Assembly (NCBI GenBank): GCA_030748415.1
Contig: JASMMA010000005.1
Location: 67,434-131,433, forward strand
Source: Planctomycetota bacterium
GTDB taxonomy: Bacteria > Planctomycetota > UBA1135
Reading direction: 5' to 3'
DNA length: 64,000 bases
Part shown: piece by piece, positions 18,877-27,500 of the stretch
Numbering within the stretch: position 1 is the first letter of the stretch
How the letters are laid out: each line of letters starts with the position of its first letter
Notes under the pieces: generated by a model
Databases searched by the model: none
Seen by the model: the letters and a program-made list of their open reading frames with translations, nothing else
Told to the model about the DNA's origin: nothing
Program-made: the position numbers and the translations under genes

Positions 18877-21069
18877 ATGACCTCCCCCGTCAATCTCCCC
18901 GGCCGAAGAACCGACACCGCCCGCAGAGTCGTGCGCGCCCTCTTTCAGTGGCGCTATTCAGCTTTAGTCTTCTTCATTTGCTTCTTTTCCTTCTTAATGA
19001 CTTTGGCTTATGTTTTGCCTGAATCGTTTACCGCAAAAGCAAATGTCTTCGTAAAAGCAGGTCGCCAGAATGCTCCGGAAGGAACTTCAACGACAATTTC
19101 TGAGTCTGCTCGCTTGACCTTATCTCCTGAGGATGTGGTCAGCGAGACCATGATTATGTTGAGCAGGCCTGCCCTAGAGTACGCAGTCAATATCCTTGAA
19201 ACAGAAGTTATTCCTCAACCCAAAGATGGATTTTCGAAAAAGTACCTGAACTTTCAAAACTGGTGCCGTTCTATCGGTCTATCACCAGGCCCTCTATTTA
19301 CAAACGGTGTTGTTCCTAGCAAGTTTGGAGATGTTGTCTACACCGAAGAAAAACTCCAATATGATTCAAAGTGGTGGAGGGACTGGTTACTCCAAAGAAA
19401 CCTCCCAGAGGACAAGGTTCGGATTTTAATCGCAGATTTGGAGGGAAAGCCATCTAAGGCATCCTCAGATGAGATAGACAACTTAAAACTCCAAGTAAAG
19501 AACCTCTTGGATAAAGAGCGGCTCTACCGCCATGAACAAATGGTTGCCAAGCTGGGGAAAAAAATCTCAGCGGAAATTGAACCCGCGACCAGAGTCATCA
19601 ATCTTAGCTATGAACTTGCAAGCCCTAGGATTGCTGCGAGGACACTTGAACTTGTCCTCGAAGGGTATATGGAGCATCACTCCAAGATGCACTCCTTAGG
19701 CACTTGGAGAGAGGTCAAGGTAATTGACATTAATGGAAAGGAAGTCACAAAACGCAAGTATGAAACTACTGCCGCTTCCTTTTTCCGAGAGCAAGCCAAC
19801 TTAAATAAAGCTGAGCTGGAAAAAATCCAAGAGCAAATTACGGAATTTCGGCTCTCCCACAAAGGAGGGGATTTAGATTCTCAACGAACCATTTTGACCC
19901 AGGAGTTAATTCAAACCGAACAATCCCTTCGAGCCCTCAAAGAGATTAATCAGGGCTCTGAGGAACTCGCTCTTGATAGTCCAGAAATCTCTGTCCATCA
20001 ACAGCGCCTATTAGATTTGGAACTCGAGCTTATTGAAAAAGCTCCGCTTTACGAAGGCACAGACAACCCCACAATAAAAAGCCTCCACAATAAAATTCAA
20101 CTCACAAAGGATGCTCTTCAGCGGCAAATCATCCAGAAGCGCGCTGTACTGGAAGACCGTGCGAAATCTCTTGACCAGGAGCTTCGGAATATTGAAGCCA
20201 ATCGGACTGCCCTAGAGGATCTTCTTCAAAAGCGAGACTCTTCTTTGGGCTCTTACAAAAAATTCATCGCCAAAGCAGAAGAGGAAGACATCAAGCTGGC
20301 AATGGATAGCGACCATGTCACTAGCGCGAAAGTTTTGGAGTGGCCGACAGTTCCCAACAAACCGTCCTTCCCAAACCGTTTCATAATGGCCCTCTTGGGC
20401 ATCTTTCTTGGCATTCCTGGCGCACTCGCTGTGGCTCTTTTGCGCGCATACATGCACAGTCGAATCGCTACGGTTGAAGATGTGGAAGAGGTTCTTGGAG
20501 TCTCTGTCCTCTCATCCATCCCCCGCTTTGCCAGAATTCCATTCCGCACCCCATTCAAAGATGGAATGCCTCCCGTAGTTCTGAACGCCGCCCGCCTTGC
20601 TCTTGCTGCTCTTGATAATGATGGCCATCGCTCAGTTCATGTCGCTGCATCCACTCGCGGCGAGGGTTCAGGAACTCTTGCTGCAGCACTCAGCCTTGAG
20701 GCCTCCAACGATGGCCGAAGCGTTGTCTTCGCTACTCTTGGTGGTTTCCCTGCAATCTTGGGCGAGGCAGAAAATGTGGAAATCCTCCAGCTTGATGGCG
20801 CCCCCATGGATGCGCAAAAGGAAGCGATTCAAGCCGCTGCTGAAGAAAACGACTTACTCGTTCTATCTGGCCCAGGACTTGCCGGGGGCGGAGGCTCTTA
20901 CGCATCCCTTACAGATACTTCGCTCTTCGTTGTAAGCGGAACGGGTGTCCACTTCGATGTTGCTCGCCGTGGTTTGGATCAGCTTCGCCGTTACGGCAAG
21001 GCTGTTTTGGGCGCAGTCCTTACTCAACGCCGCAATCCAATTCCGCGAATCCTTTACCGGTTCATCTAA
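18877..21069 (+). CDS. Wzz/GumC-type polysaccharide co-polymerase with degenerate BY-kinase domain
   Basis: 730-aa inner-membrane protein. A first membrane helix at about residues 27-47 precedes a Wzz domain, a long coiled coil follows (~295-470), and a second helix lies at about 500-520. The C-terminal domain has the size and place of a bacterial tyrosine kinase. However, the Walker A region reads STRGEGSGTL near residue 592, without the usual Lys-Ser/Thr, and I see neither the Walker B Asp pattern nor a Tyr-rich tail. It is therefore likely a regulator of chain length without kinase activity. The gene starts 17 nt after the exporter and ends 6 nt before the Wzy-like gene. Confidence 0.88.
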   Translation: MTSPVNLPGRRTDTARRVVRALFQWRYSALVFFICFFSFLMTLAYVLPESFTAKANVFVKAGRQNAPEGTSTTISESARLTLSPEDVVSETMIMLSRPALEYAVNILETEVIPQPKDGFSKKYLNFQNWCRSIGLSPGPLFTNGVVPSKFGDVVYTEEKLQYDSKWWRDWLLQRNLPEDKVRILIADLEGKPSKASSDEIDNLKLQVKNLLDKERLYRHEQMVAKLGKKISAEIEPATRVINLSYELASPRIAARTLELVLEGYMEHHSKMHSLGTWREVKVIDINGKEVTKRKYETTAASFFREQANLNKAELEKIQEQITEFRLSHKGGDLDSQRTILTQELIQTEQSLRALKEINQGSEELALDSPEISVHQQRLLDLELELIEKAPLYEGTDNPTIKSLHNKIQLTKDALQRQIIQKRAVLEDRAKSLDQELRNIEANRTALEDLLQKRDSSLGSYKKFIAKAEEEDIKLAMDSDHVTSAKVLEWPTVPNKPSFPNRFIMALLGIFLGIPGALAVALLRAYMHSRIATVEDVEEVLGVSVLSSIPRFARIPFRTPFKDGMPPVVLNAARLALAALDNDGHRSVHVAASTRGEGSGTLAAALSLEASNDGRSVVFATLGGFPAILGEAENVEILQLDGAPMDAQKEAIQAAAEENDLLVLSGPGLAGGGGSYASLTDTSLFVVSGTGVHFDVARRGLDQLRRYGKAVLGAVLTQRRNPIPRILYRFI

Positions 21070-21075
21070 CAAGCT

Positions 21076-22611
21076 GTGTTTGGAGCCCGCTTCGACGATT
21101 ACGACCCTGACGGGCTCGCATATGGGAAATCAGTTCCGTTTGTAGGCAACACGGTTCTTGTGGTGCTTGGCGCCTTTATCGCCTCTACCTTGGCGGCCGC
21201 TTCTCATTGGGGCGGGGCAAAATGGCAAGCTGTTTTCTTTTTCGGTTTAGTCCTGGGGATAGCTCTGCTTGGAATTATTTACATCCAAAGGCAATTTATC
21301 GCCTTTCTCACTTTGTTCCTCACTTTCACAATGCCCATTTCTCTAAATGTTGGCCTCTTTGAAATTGTTGGTGAACCCAATCCTGCAGGCAGCCCGACAA
21401 ACTTAACTCTATGGGATAAAGACATATACCTCATCATCTTGGGACTTGACTTGCTCGTGGATATGGTTCTTCGAAGAGGCAAGACTTCCTTTAAGCTTGG
21501 GAAAACATCCGGATGGCTAACCGCTTTTTTCATTACATGCTTTGGATTTCCAGTGCATTCTGTTTGCCCGACACGGAGTTTTGTGAGCTGCATTGAGCTA
21601 CTCCGGTTCATCCTTATCTTCGTGTACCTTGTAAAACGCGTTGGAACAAAACAATTCCTGCAATGGATCGTTTGGGGAATCTGCGCTCAGGTTTGGATTG
21701 AGTGTGGCATCGCCATTCTTCAAAGCATGATGGGCGGGAAGATTGGACTCGCCTTCCTCGGTGAACAGCGCGTAAAGGAAATGTCCATGCCTGGCGGTGC
21801 TTTTATTCGGTCGGGCGCACTTCTCGGACACCCGAACTCCTTTGGTTTGTGGCTTATTCTTATTAATCCAACCCTATTGGCCTTAACCCTTAACCCGATG
21901 GAAACCGGAAAGCGACGGGTTTTTTATGGCTCCACTTGGCTGTGGTCCGTTATGAACTTAATCCTTACCTTTTCTCGAGCTGGCTGGATGGCCTTCGTCC
22001 TCACATTTTTCGCAACTTGGTTTCTGGCTTTGCGGAGGTTCGGCAGACCCCTCATGATTACAATTGTCCTCCCCGTGATGGGCTCTTCTTTTATTGGCAT
22101 CCTCCTGATAGCTCTAGTTGAAGAAATTAGATATCGGATTTTTGGGGAGGGCGGACAGGGTTCAGCATTTGCTCGAATCCCTCAAATAATGACCGCCCTG
22201 AACATCATCACTCACCTTCCTTTCTTTGGAACTGGCCTAGGCTCTTACACCCCCTATATTGCAAAGTATGCCAACTTTGACGGGCGATTTCTGAATACTC
22301 TTTTCTTCAGGGTTCACAATGGTCTTTTGCTCTGGTTTGCTGAAACCGGCATACCCGGGGGAATTGCTTATGTGGGACTTTGGAGTAGTATTATCAAAAA
22401 GAGCTGGAAGAGTTGGGAAATCAAAGATGACTTCCTCGCCATGGTCGGTCTTGGGACCTTTGTTGGTTTGGGTGGCTGGGCCTTCAAAGCAATGGGAAAC
22501 ATCCATAGCCCCCTTATGGAGCCAACGCTTTGGCTGAGCTTTGCTATGGTATTCATCGTCTGGAATTGCGTTGATGAAAAGGAGTACGCGAGAATAAAAG
22601 GAACCACATGA
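21076..22611 (+). CDS. O-antigen polymerase/ligase-like membrane protein (Wzy/WaaL superfamily)
   Basis: 511-aa protein with about a dozen hydrophobic helices and a larger periplasmic loop. LLGHPNSFGLWLILI near residue 252 and the downstream TGLGSYTPYIAKYANFDG plus VHNGLLLWFAETG segment match the O-antigen ligase superfamily core. As part of a Wzx/Wzy locus it most likely polymerises repeat units in the periplasm. GTG 21076 is the best start, 6 nt after the Wzz stop. The stop overlaps the next ATG (ATGA). Confidence 0.85.
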   Translation: MFGARFDDYDPDGLAYGKSVPFVGNTVLVVLGAFIASTLAAASHWGGAKWQAVFFFGLVLGIALLGIIYIQRQFIAFLTLFLTFTMPISLNVGLFEIVGEPNPAGSPTNLTLWDKDIYLIILGLDLLVDMVLRRGKTSFKLGKTSGWLTAFFITCFGFPVHSVCPTRSFVSCIELLRFILIFVYLVKRVGTKQFLQWIVWGICAQVWIECGIAILQSMMGGKIGLAFLGEQRVKEMSMPGGAFIRSGALLGHPNSFGLWLILINPTLLALTLNPMETGKRRVFYGSTWLWSVMNLILTFSRAGWMAFVLTFFATWFLALRRFGRPLMITIVLPVMGSSFIGILLIALVEEIRYRIFGEGGQGSAFARIPQIMTALNIITHLPFFGTGLGSYTPYIAKYANFDGRFLNTLFFRVHNGLLLWFAETGIPGGIAYVGLWSSIIKKSWKSWEIKDDFLAMVGLGTFVGLGGWAFKAMGNIHSPLMEPTLWLSFAMVFIVWNCVDEKEYARIKGTT

Positions 22612-23252
22612 GCCGTCCTGGCCCCCTCATCCGATTCTTCCGAAAGCTGAAAAGTGATGGCTTTCGTGGCATTTGGCATGCCCTGAAATGGAAGTTTTTC
22701 CGCTATAAAAATATGATTGTTGCGGTTAGGGATGTTTCCATCCCCATGAAGGAGGTCCCCCGCCATCGATGTGAAGGAATCTACTTCCGGCTAGCCTCAC
22801 TTGATGACCTCAACATCATGTGTGCAAATTTTCCAGAAAAACTGGACTGGTATCGCAAACGCCTTGAAACACCCGGCTACTTTTGCGATCTGGCTTTGTT
22901 CGAAGAAGAGGTTATTGCTCATAATTGGTTCTGCACTTGCCCGCACCAAGACCCTGAGATGAAGGCCTGGATTCGTCCGCAAGAAGGACAGGCCTATTGG
23001 TTTGAGGGTTGGTGTCGTGAAGATTGGCGAAATCGAGGCGTGAGCAACTTTGGAATCAAGCATTCCTTTGAAGAGCTTTTCCCAAGCATGGGAATCCACT
23101 CGGTCATGACCCTCCTAGAAGAGGACAATAAACCAACACGGCGGCTTCATAAACGCTACCACTTCGCTGATGTCGCTCGACAGCGCCACCTCCGCCTTGG
23201 GCGGCTTTATTTCAATACAAAGCCCAAGCCAATTAAGGTCGCGGAAGGCTAG
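22608..23252 (+). CDS. GNAT-type acyltransferase, EPS-locus associated
   Basis: 214-aa soluble protein. FEGWCREDWRNRGVSNFGIKH resembles the acetyl-CoA loop of GNAT enzymes (RNRGVS as the R/QxxGxG/A element), and NKPTRRLHKRYHF fits the C-terminal strand that ends in a large aromatic. A basic N-terminal segment of about 40 residues may contact the membrane. It could acylate an amino sugar of the EPS repeat or a nucleotide sugar precursor; this is inferred from the neighbours. It is coupled to the Wzy-like gene by an ATGA overlap and lies 11 nt before the first sulfatase-like gene. Confidence 0.65.
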   Translation: MSRPGPLIRFFRKLKSDGFRGIWHALKWKFFRYKNMIVAVRDVSIPMKEVPRHRCEGIYFRLASLDDLNIMCANFPEKLDWYRKRLETPGYFCDLALFEEEVIAHNWFCTCPHQDPEMKAWIRPQEGQAYWFEGWCREDWRNRGVSNFGIKHSFEELFPSMGIHSVMTLLEEDNKPTRRLHKRYHFADVARQRHLRLGRLYFNTKPKPIKVAEG

Positions 23253-23263
23253 AATCTCTCCCC

Positions 23264-25168
23264 ATGAAGCAACTCCTTCGCGGTTGTATTTACGGAGCCG
23301 CCGCAGGTTGGTCCGTAGGTGCGGTTGAATCTGCATTCGTCACGTCCATTACAGACCTGGCATTTGCCTCCCCCACTAGAGAGTCTGTTTGGGTCGCCCT
23401 TCATTTTTCTTTTGTTGGCGCATTCATCGGCACCGCCCTCGAAATCCTTCCCGGCATCCCAAAACCAAAGCGAGCTAGCCAAACTGCCGGCTTCGTCGGC
23501 GCGCTTATTTTTCTGCTAAGTGGCCTTAGTTGGATTCACCAAGATTTTTACGCTGGTGTTCCTATGTTTTCGCTTGCCCCATTGGTTGCCTCAGCCGTCT
23601 GGACGGTTGCCTGCACGATGGCTGGCTTTTCGATGGCACAAGCGCCGCATCCCATTCTTCCACTCCTGATTACTGCATTTGCTGGACACCTTGGGGCTAA
23701 CCTCACCTCTGCACCATTGCCTGATGATTTGAATTCGGCCAACACACCTGCCGAAGTCACCGCTGCAGAGAACGCTCCGAACATACTTTTTATCTTGATT
23801 GACACCCTTCGAGCAGACCATATGTCGAGCTACGGCTATTCAGCGAACACAACACCTGAAATGGACAAGCTCGCTAATCGGGGTATCCGATTTGATTCTG
23901 CCTGGGCACAAGCCACCTGGACCCGACCCTCGGTAGCTTCCTTGATGACCTCTTTGTACCCCGCAAGTCATCAAACTAATTTATTGGACACACGAATTCC
24001 TGAATCTTTTACAACGATGGCTGAAACGATTCGCTCTGCCGGTTATCAAACCGCAGCCTTTTCTGCCAATAGAAATGTTGAGACCTTCTTTGGCTTCGGC
24101 CAGGGCTTCGATTCATTTTGGCCTTCTGATCTTTCCGGTAGTGGCGCAAACTCCATGTTGCGTTTCACAACTTGGGAGCGCGCAAAAGATATTCTTTCCA
24201 AGAGCATCGGCATAAAAGTAGGGTCCGCTGGCACCTTTGAAAATCACGCAGCTGCAATCAATAAAGAGGTAGAGGGGTGGTTTGACACCAAAAACGACGA
24301 AAGCCCATGGTTCATGTATATCCAATACATTGACCCTCATTTCCCCTATCAGCCGCCGATTGAATTTTTAAAAGAGGTCGGCATTGACCCAATTTCGGAT
24401 GACCTTAAAAACCAGGTTGCCTCGGCAATTGGAAGCGTAAGCAAAATTGCTCCTTGGCCTTTCGCAAGTCACGACGCTCTCCCAGCTGATGTAAAAACAA
24501 AAGTGCTTCAACTGTACGACGCGGAAATCCAGTATTGCGACCGCGAAATTGGAAAACTCCTAGAAACACTTCGCAATCGGGGGTTAATGGAAAACACTTA
24601 TGTGGTCATCACATCTGATCATGGAGAGGAATTTTGGGAGCATCAACAATACAACCATGGGCACAGCACTTTTAGTGAGGTCGCCCGAGTACCCCTCATC
24701 ATTGCAGGGCCAGGGATTGAGCCTGGTGTACGCACACAACCCGTAGAACTCATAGACCTCTACCCAACATTGGCAACTTGGGCATCCTCGCCGCTGCCAC
24801 AAAATATCCACGGGTCAGATCTCTCCCCTGTCCTCGCAGGCAAAGATGGCCCCGGTCGCGCTTTTACTCAAAACATGAAGAGTAATCTTCTGACAAGTTT
24901 GACAATAGGAACTGAGAAGTTGGTTCAAGTTGAATACCAAGGTGAAGAAGTATGGATGTTGTTCGACTTGTCCACCGACCCTGGCGAAACAGAAAACCTC
25001 GCAAACTTGCGGCCTGAGCGGGTACTTGAACTACGAGACCTCCTTGAAAAGCGGCGAGTTGAATCCGCGAGTTTCCAGCCAGCCCATTCGGAACGCGTGG
25101 AGCTTGGTGACCAACGGAAAGCCGAATTGGAAAAACTTGGGTACGGCGGAGACGAAGACGAAGAATGA
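23264..25168 (+). CDS. Membrane-anchored sulfatase-like hydrolase/transferase, Thr type (copy A)
   Basis: 634 aa. Residues 1-150 hold about five membrane segments; the catalytic alkaline-phosphatase-superfamily domain follows. D180 (IDTLRAD) is a metal ligand. T220 (WTRPSVASLMTSLYP) sits where sulfatases have the formylglycine Cys/Ser. D452 and H453 (TSDHGEE) are C-terminal ligands, and a His follows in YNHGHS. A Thr cannot be converted to formylglycine, so I infer phospho-transfer or phosphodiester hydrolysis, as in LtaS and EptA, which also use Thr. The tail reads KLGYGGDEDEE. It lies inside the EPS operon, between two acyltransferase genes. Its closest relative here is copy E. Confidence 0.85.
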   Translation: MKQLLRGCIYGAAAGWSVGAVESAFVTSITDLAFASPTRESVWVALHFSFVGAFIGTALEILPGIPKPKRASQTAGFVGALIFLLSGLSWIHQDFYAGVPMFSLAPLVASAVWTVACTMAGFSMAQAPHPILPLLITAFAGHLGANLTSAPLPDDLNSANTPAEVTAAENAPNILFILIDTLRADHMSSYGYSANTTPEMDKLANRGIRFDSAWAQATWTRPSVASLMTSLYPASHQTNLLDTRIPESFTTMAETIRSAGYQTAAFSANRNVETFFGFGQGFDSFWPSDLSGSGANSMLRFTTWERAKDILSKSIGIKVGSAGTFENHAAAINKEVEGWFDTKNDESPWFMYIQYIDPHFPYQPPIEFLKEVGIDPISDDLKNQVASAIGSVSKIAPWPFASHDALPADVKTKVLQLYDAEIQYCDREIGKLLETLRNRGLMENTYVVITSDHGEEFWEHQQYNHGHSTFSEVARVPLIIAGPGIEPGVRTQPVELIDLYPTLATWASSPLPQNIHGSDLSPVLAGKDGPGRAFTQNMKSNLLTSLTIGTEKLVQVEYQGEEVWMLFDLSTDPGETENLANLRPERVLELRDLLEKRRVESASFQPAHSERVELGDQRKAELEKLGYGGDEDEE

Positions 25169-26334
25169 GCGAACGCGTTGTTGTTCACGAAGGACCTAAT
25201 GTCTTTGCTGAACATGCAGAGAAGTGGGATTCCCTTCTAGAGCGTGCTGGAAACCCTACTTTCTTCCTCCGGGCGGACTGGTTGAATTGTTGGGCAAAGC
25301 ACTGGGCTGGAAGCCGCAAAATATTGCTTGCTGTTGTTGAAAGGAATGGCGAGTGGATTGGTGGACTGCCACTCGTTCTTGGTAAGGGCCGAATTGGTGC
25401 AAGATGGAAAGTTCAAAAACTGGAGTTCGCTGGAGTTCCATTTTATGACCGCATGGAGTTGCCCGCTGCAACTGCAGAAGATTGCCAACAATCTCTCAAG
25501 CTTCTCCTTCAGTGGATGCAGAAAGACTTAGCTGGGTGGACTGCTCTTGGCCTCCATGAGGTTCCAAATGGCTCCGAAACTCTGAATGCATTCAAGGCCC
25601 TCTCGCCGAAAATGGGCTTTGACCTTCACACAGTCCTTGCATCAAAAGCCCCTATGGTGGACCTGAAAACTGGCGGAAAAACATCTAGTAAATATCGTCG
25701 GCAACTTCGACAATCTATGGAGCAACTCGAAGAGCGAGGAAAAGTCGAAACTGATTTCTTTTCTGTTGAGCTACAAAACATCGACTCTCTTATTCAAGAA
25801 TGCTCTGCTGTTGAGGCCACAAGTTGGAAGGGCGACCAAGGAGTTGGTATCTTTCGCGACGATTCTTATCGGAGCTTTATGAAAGATGTCTGGAAAATGC
25901 TGGCGCCCGAGAAAGGAATTGCCCTCGCCACCATTCGCCTTGATGGAGAACTCATTATTTATCACTGGGGATTCCGACATGGCGACCATTTCCTTTCCTA
26001 CAACATGGCCCAGCGACCCGAAACGAATAATGTTCGTGGTGGTTCCCTAATACTTAAGTTGATGGTTGACCAAGGAGAAGAGCTTGGGTTTTCTCGCATT
26101 GATGCTTCGCGAGGCTCTCTAACAAGCCCCAATGTTATCGGCAGATACCATGGGCCCATTCGAGACCACGGCAATTTAGTTGTTTACGGACCGAGTCTAG
26201 TCAGCTCCGGGCTTTCACTCCTTCGACACCGAGTGCTACCTTTGGTTCGCAAGATTCGCAAGGCCCCTGGCCCACCCACTCTTGAAGAGAAAGATCAAAT
26301 AACCGACCTCCCGTGTACGAAAGAGTCTGCTTAG
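25165..26334 (+). CDS. CelD/FemAB-like GNAT_6 acyltransferase
   Basis: 389-aa protein of the BioF2/CelD-like acetyltransferase type (GNAT_6). The usual pattern is present: FFLRADWLNCWAKHW near residue 32, VERNGEWIGGLPLV, a KTSSKYRRQLRQSME basic helix near 170, and DGELIIYHWGFRHGDHFL followed by NVRGGSLILKLM. Such enzymes transfer acyl or aminoacyl groups in cellulose and exopolysaccharide loci. It overlaps copy A by 4 nt and the deacetylase gene by 22 nt, which places it firmly in the EPS operon. Its donor and acceptor are unknown. Confidence 0.82.
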   Translation: MSERVVVHEGPNVFAEHAEKWDSLLERAGNPTFFLRADWLNCWAKHWAGSRKILLAVVERNGEWIGGLPLVLGKGRIGARWKVQKLEFAGVPFYDRMELPAATAEDCQQSLKLLLQWMQKDLAGWTALGLHEVPNGSETLNAFKALSPKMGFDLHTVLASKAPMVDLKTGGKTSSKYRRQLRQSMEQLEERGKVETDFFSVELQNIDSLIQECSAVEATSWKGDQGVGIFRDDSYRSFMKDVWKMLAPEKGIALATIRLDGELIIYHWGFRHGDHFLSYNMAQRPETNNVRGGSLILKLMVDQGEELGFSRIDASRGSLTSPNVIGRYHGPIRDHGNLVVYGPSLVSSGLSLLRHRVLPLVRKIRKAPGPPTLEEKDQITDLPCTKESA

Positions 26335-27500
26335 GAAAGGTTCCAATTATGACCTTTCATAGCGTGCGCAAGCGGCGCACGGAGGAACTGGGTCCAGGCG
26401 GCGAGCTCACCCTTCCTGTAAATGTATTTGAAGCTTTGCTCCTTGACTTAAAAGAACGAGGGTGGAACTCCATTTCTTGCCAAGAACTATTCGACCACCT
26501 CGACCGACAAGCTCCTCTTCCGAGTAACCCTATCCTCCTTACATTTGACGATGGCTACTTAGACAACTTCACTATTGCCGCACCCATTATGAAAAAGTAT
26601 GGGTTTCGCGGAACGATTTTTGTCGCAACTGATTTTATTCACCAAGAGGATGTTGTTCGGCCCTCTCTAGAGGAACACGACAACCCACCGGAAAGAGGTT
26701 GGTTATCGCCAGCAGAAATGCAAAAGTTGGAAAGTGATGGAGTTTTTGAAATCCAATCCCACACTGCGAGACATAGTCGGCTTCCGATTAGCGGGAAGAT
26801 AATAGGCTTCCACCGTCCGAAAGCTCGATGTTGGTGGCTGGAAAGGAATCAAGCCACTCTATTGGAGTTGTCTTTGGAGCATCATGGTGGAACTTCAGAA
26901 TTAATTCCCTGGGGAACACCTGTCTATGAATCCGAGTGGTCATTGCCAGCCCAGGCGATTCACCCTTCTCAAGGGACGGCTGAATCCTTACAAAACTATG
27001 TTCGGGAAAATGGTGGTTCTACTTTCTTTGAGCAACCCGATTGGGAGACTTGTTTAAGAGATGTGGCATCAAAGAATGCCGGTGACTTAATACCCGAAAC
27101 TCCAGAAGCAAGGCAGGAACGCATTTCGCAAGAACTTCAGGAATCCAAAAATAAGCTTGAAGATATCTTAAATCACCCAGTCCCTTTTCTGGCTTGGCCA
27201 GGTGGAGGCTGCAGTCCTGAAACTGTTGAGCTTGCCATCTCCTCTGCCGGCTATGTGGCGACATTCGGAACCAACCGTGCATTCTCTGGAGTCCCGCGAG
27301 ATCTTCGAACTATTCCCCGTGCATACTTCCGGCAAACATATCGAGGTCGGTTTCACAACAAGCTCAGGGTAAATCTTTGTCGTAGTATTATTGAATGGGA
27401 GGCCGGACAGATTTCTGGTTACTGGACTGGCTTTTGGACTCGCCGCCTCATGTCCTTGTTTGCAGACTCCAAAGAACGAAATAGCCCCAAGTCGGGCTAA
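26313..27500 (+). CDS. NodB-type polysaccharide deacetylase
   Basis: 395-aa carbohydrate esterase family 4 protein. The metal site is seen in LTFDDGYLDN near residue 77 (catalytic and metal Asp) and the HxxxH ligand pair in QSHTARHSRL near 150. A lysozyme-like PFLAWPGGG strand appears near 290. No signal peptide is visible, so it may act on lipid-linked repeat units in the cytoplasm or be exported otherwise. It would remove N-acetyl groups from amino sugars. GTG 26313 is chosen; ATG 26349 is possible but would leave a very short N-terminus. It ends the operon, abutting the convergent copy B. Confidence 0.85.
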   Translation: MYERVCLGKVPIMTFHSVRKRRTEELGPGGELTLPVNVFEALLLDLKERGWNSISCQELFDHLDRQAPLPSNPILLTFDDGYLDNFTIAAPIMKKYGFRGTIFVATDFIHQEDVVRPSLEEHDNPPERGWLSPAEMQKLESDGVFEIQSHTARHSRLPISGKIIGFHRPKARCWWLERNQATLLELSLEHHGGTSELIPWGTPVYESEWSLPAQAIHPSQGTAESLQNYVRENGGSTFFEQPDWETCLRDVASKNAGDLIPETPEARQERISQELQESKNKLEDILNHPVPFLAWPGGGCSPETVELAISSAGYVATFGTNRAFSGVPRDLRTIPRAYFRQTYRGRFHNKLRVNLCRSIIEWEAGQISGYWTGFWTRRLMSLFADSKERNSPKSG

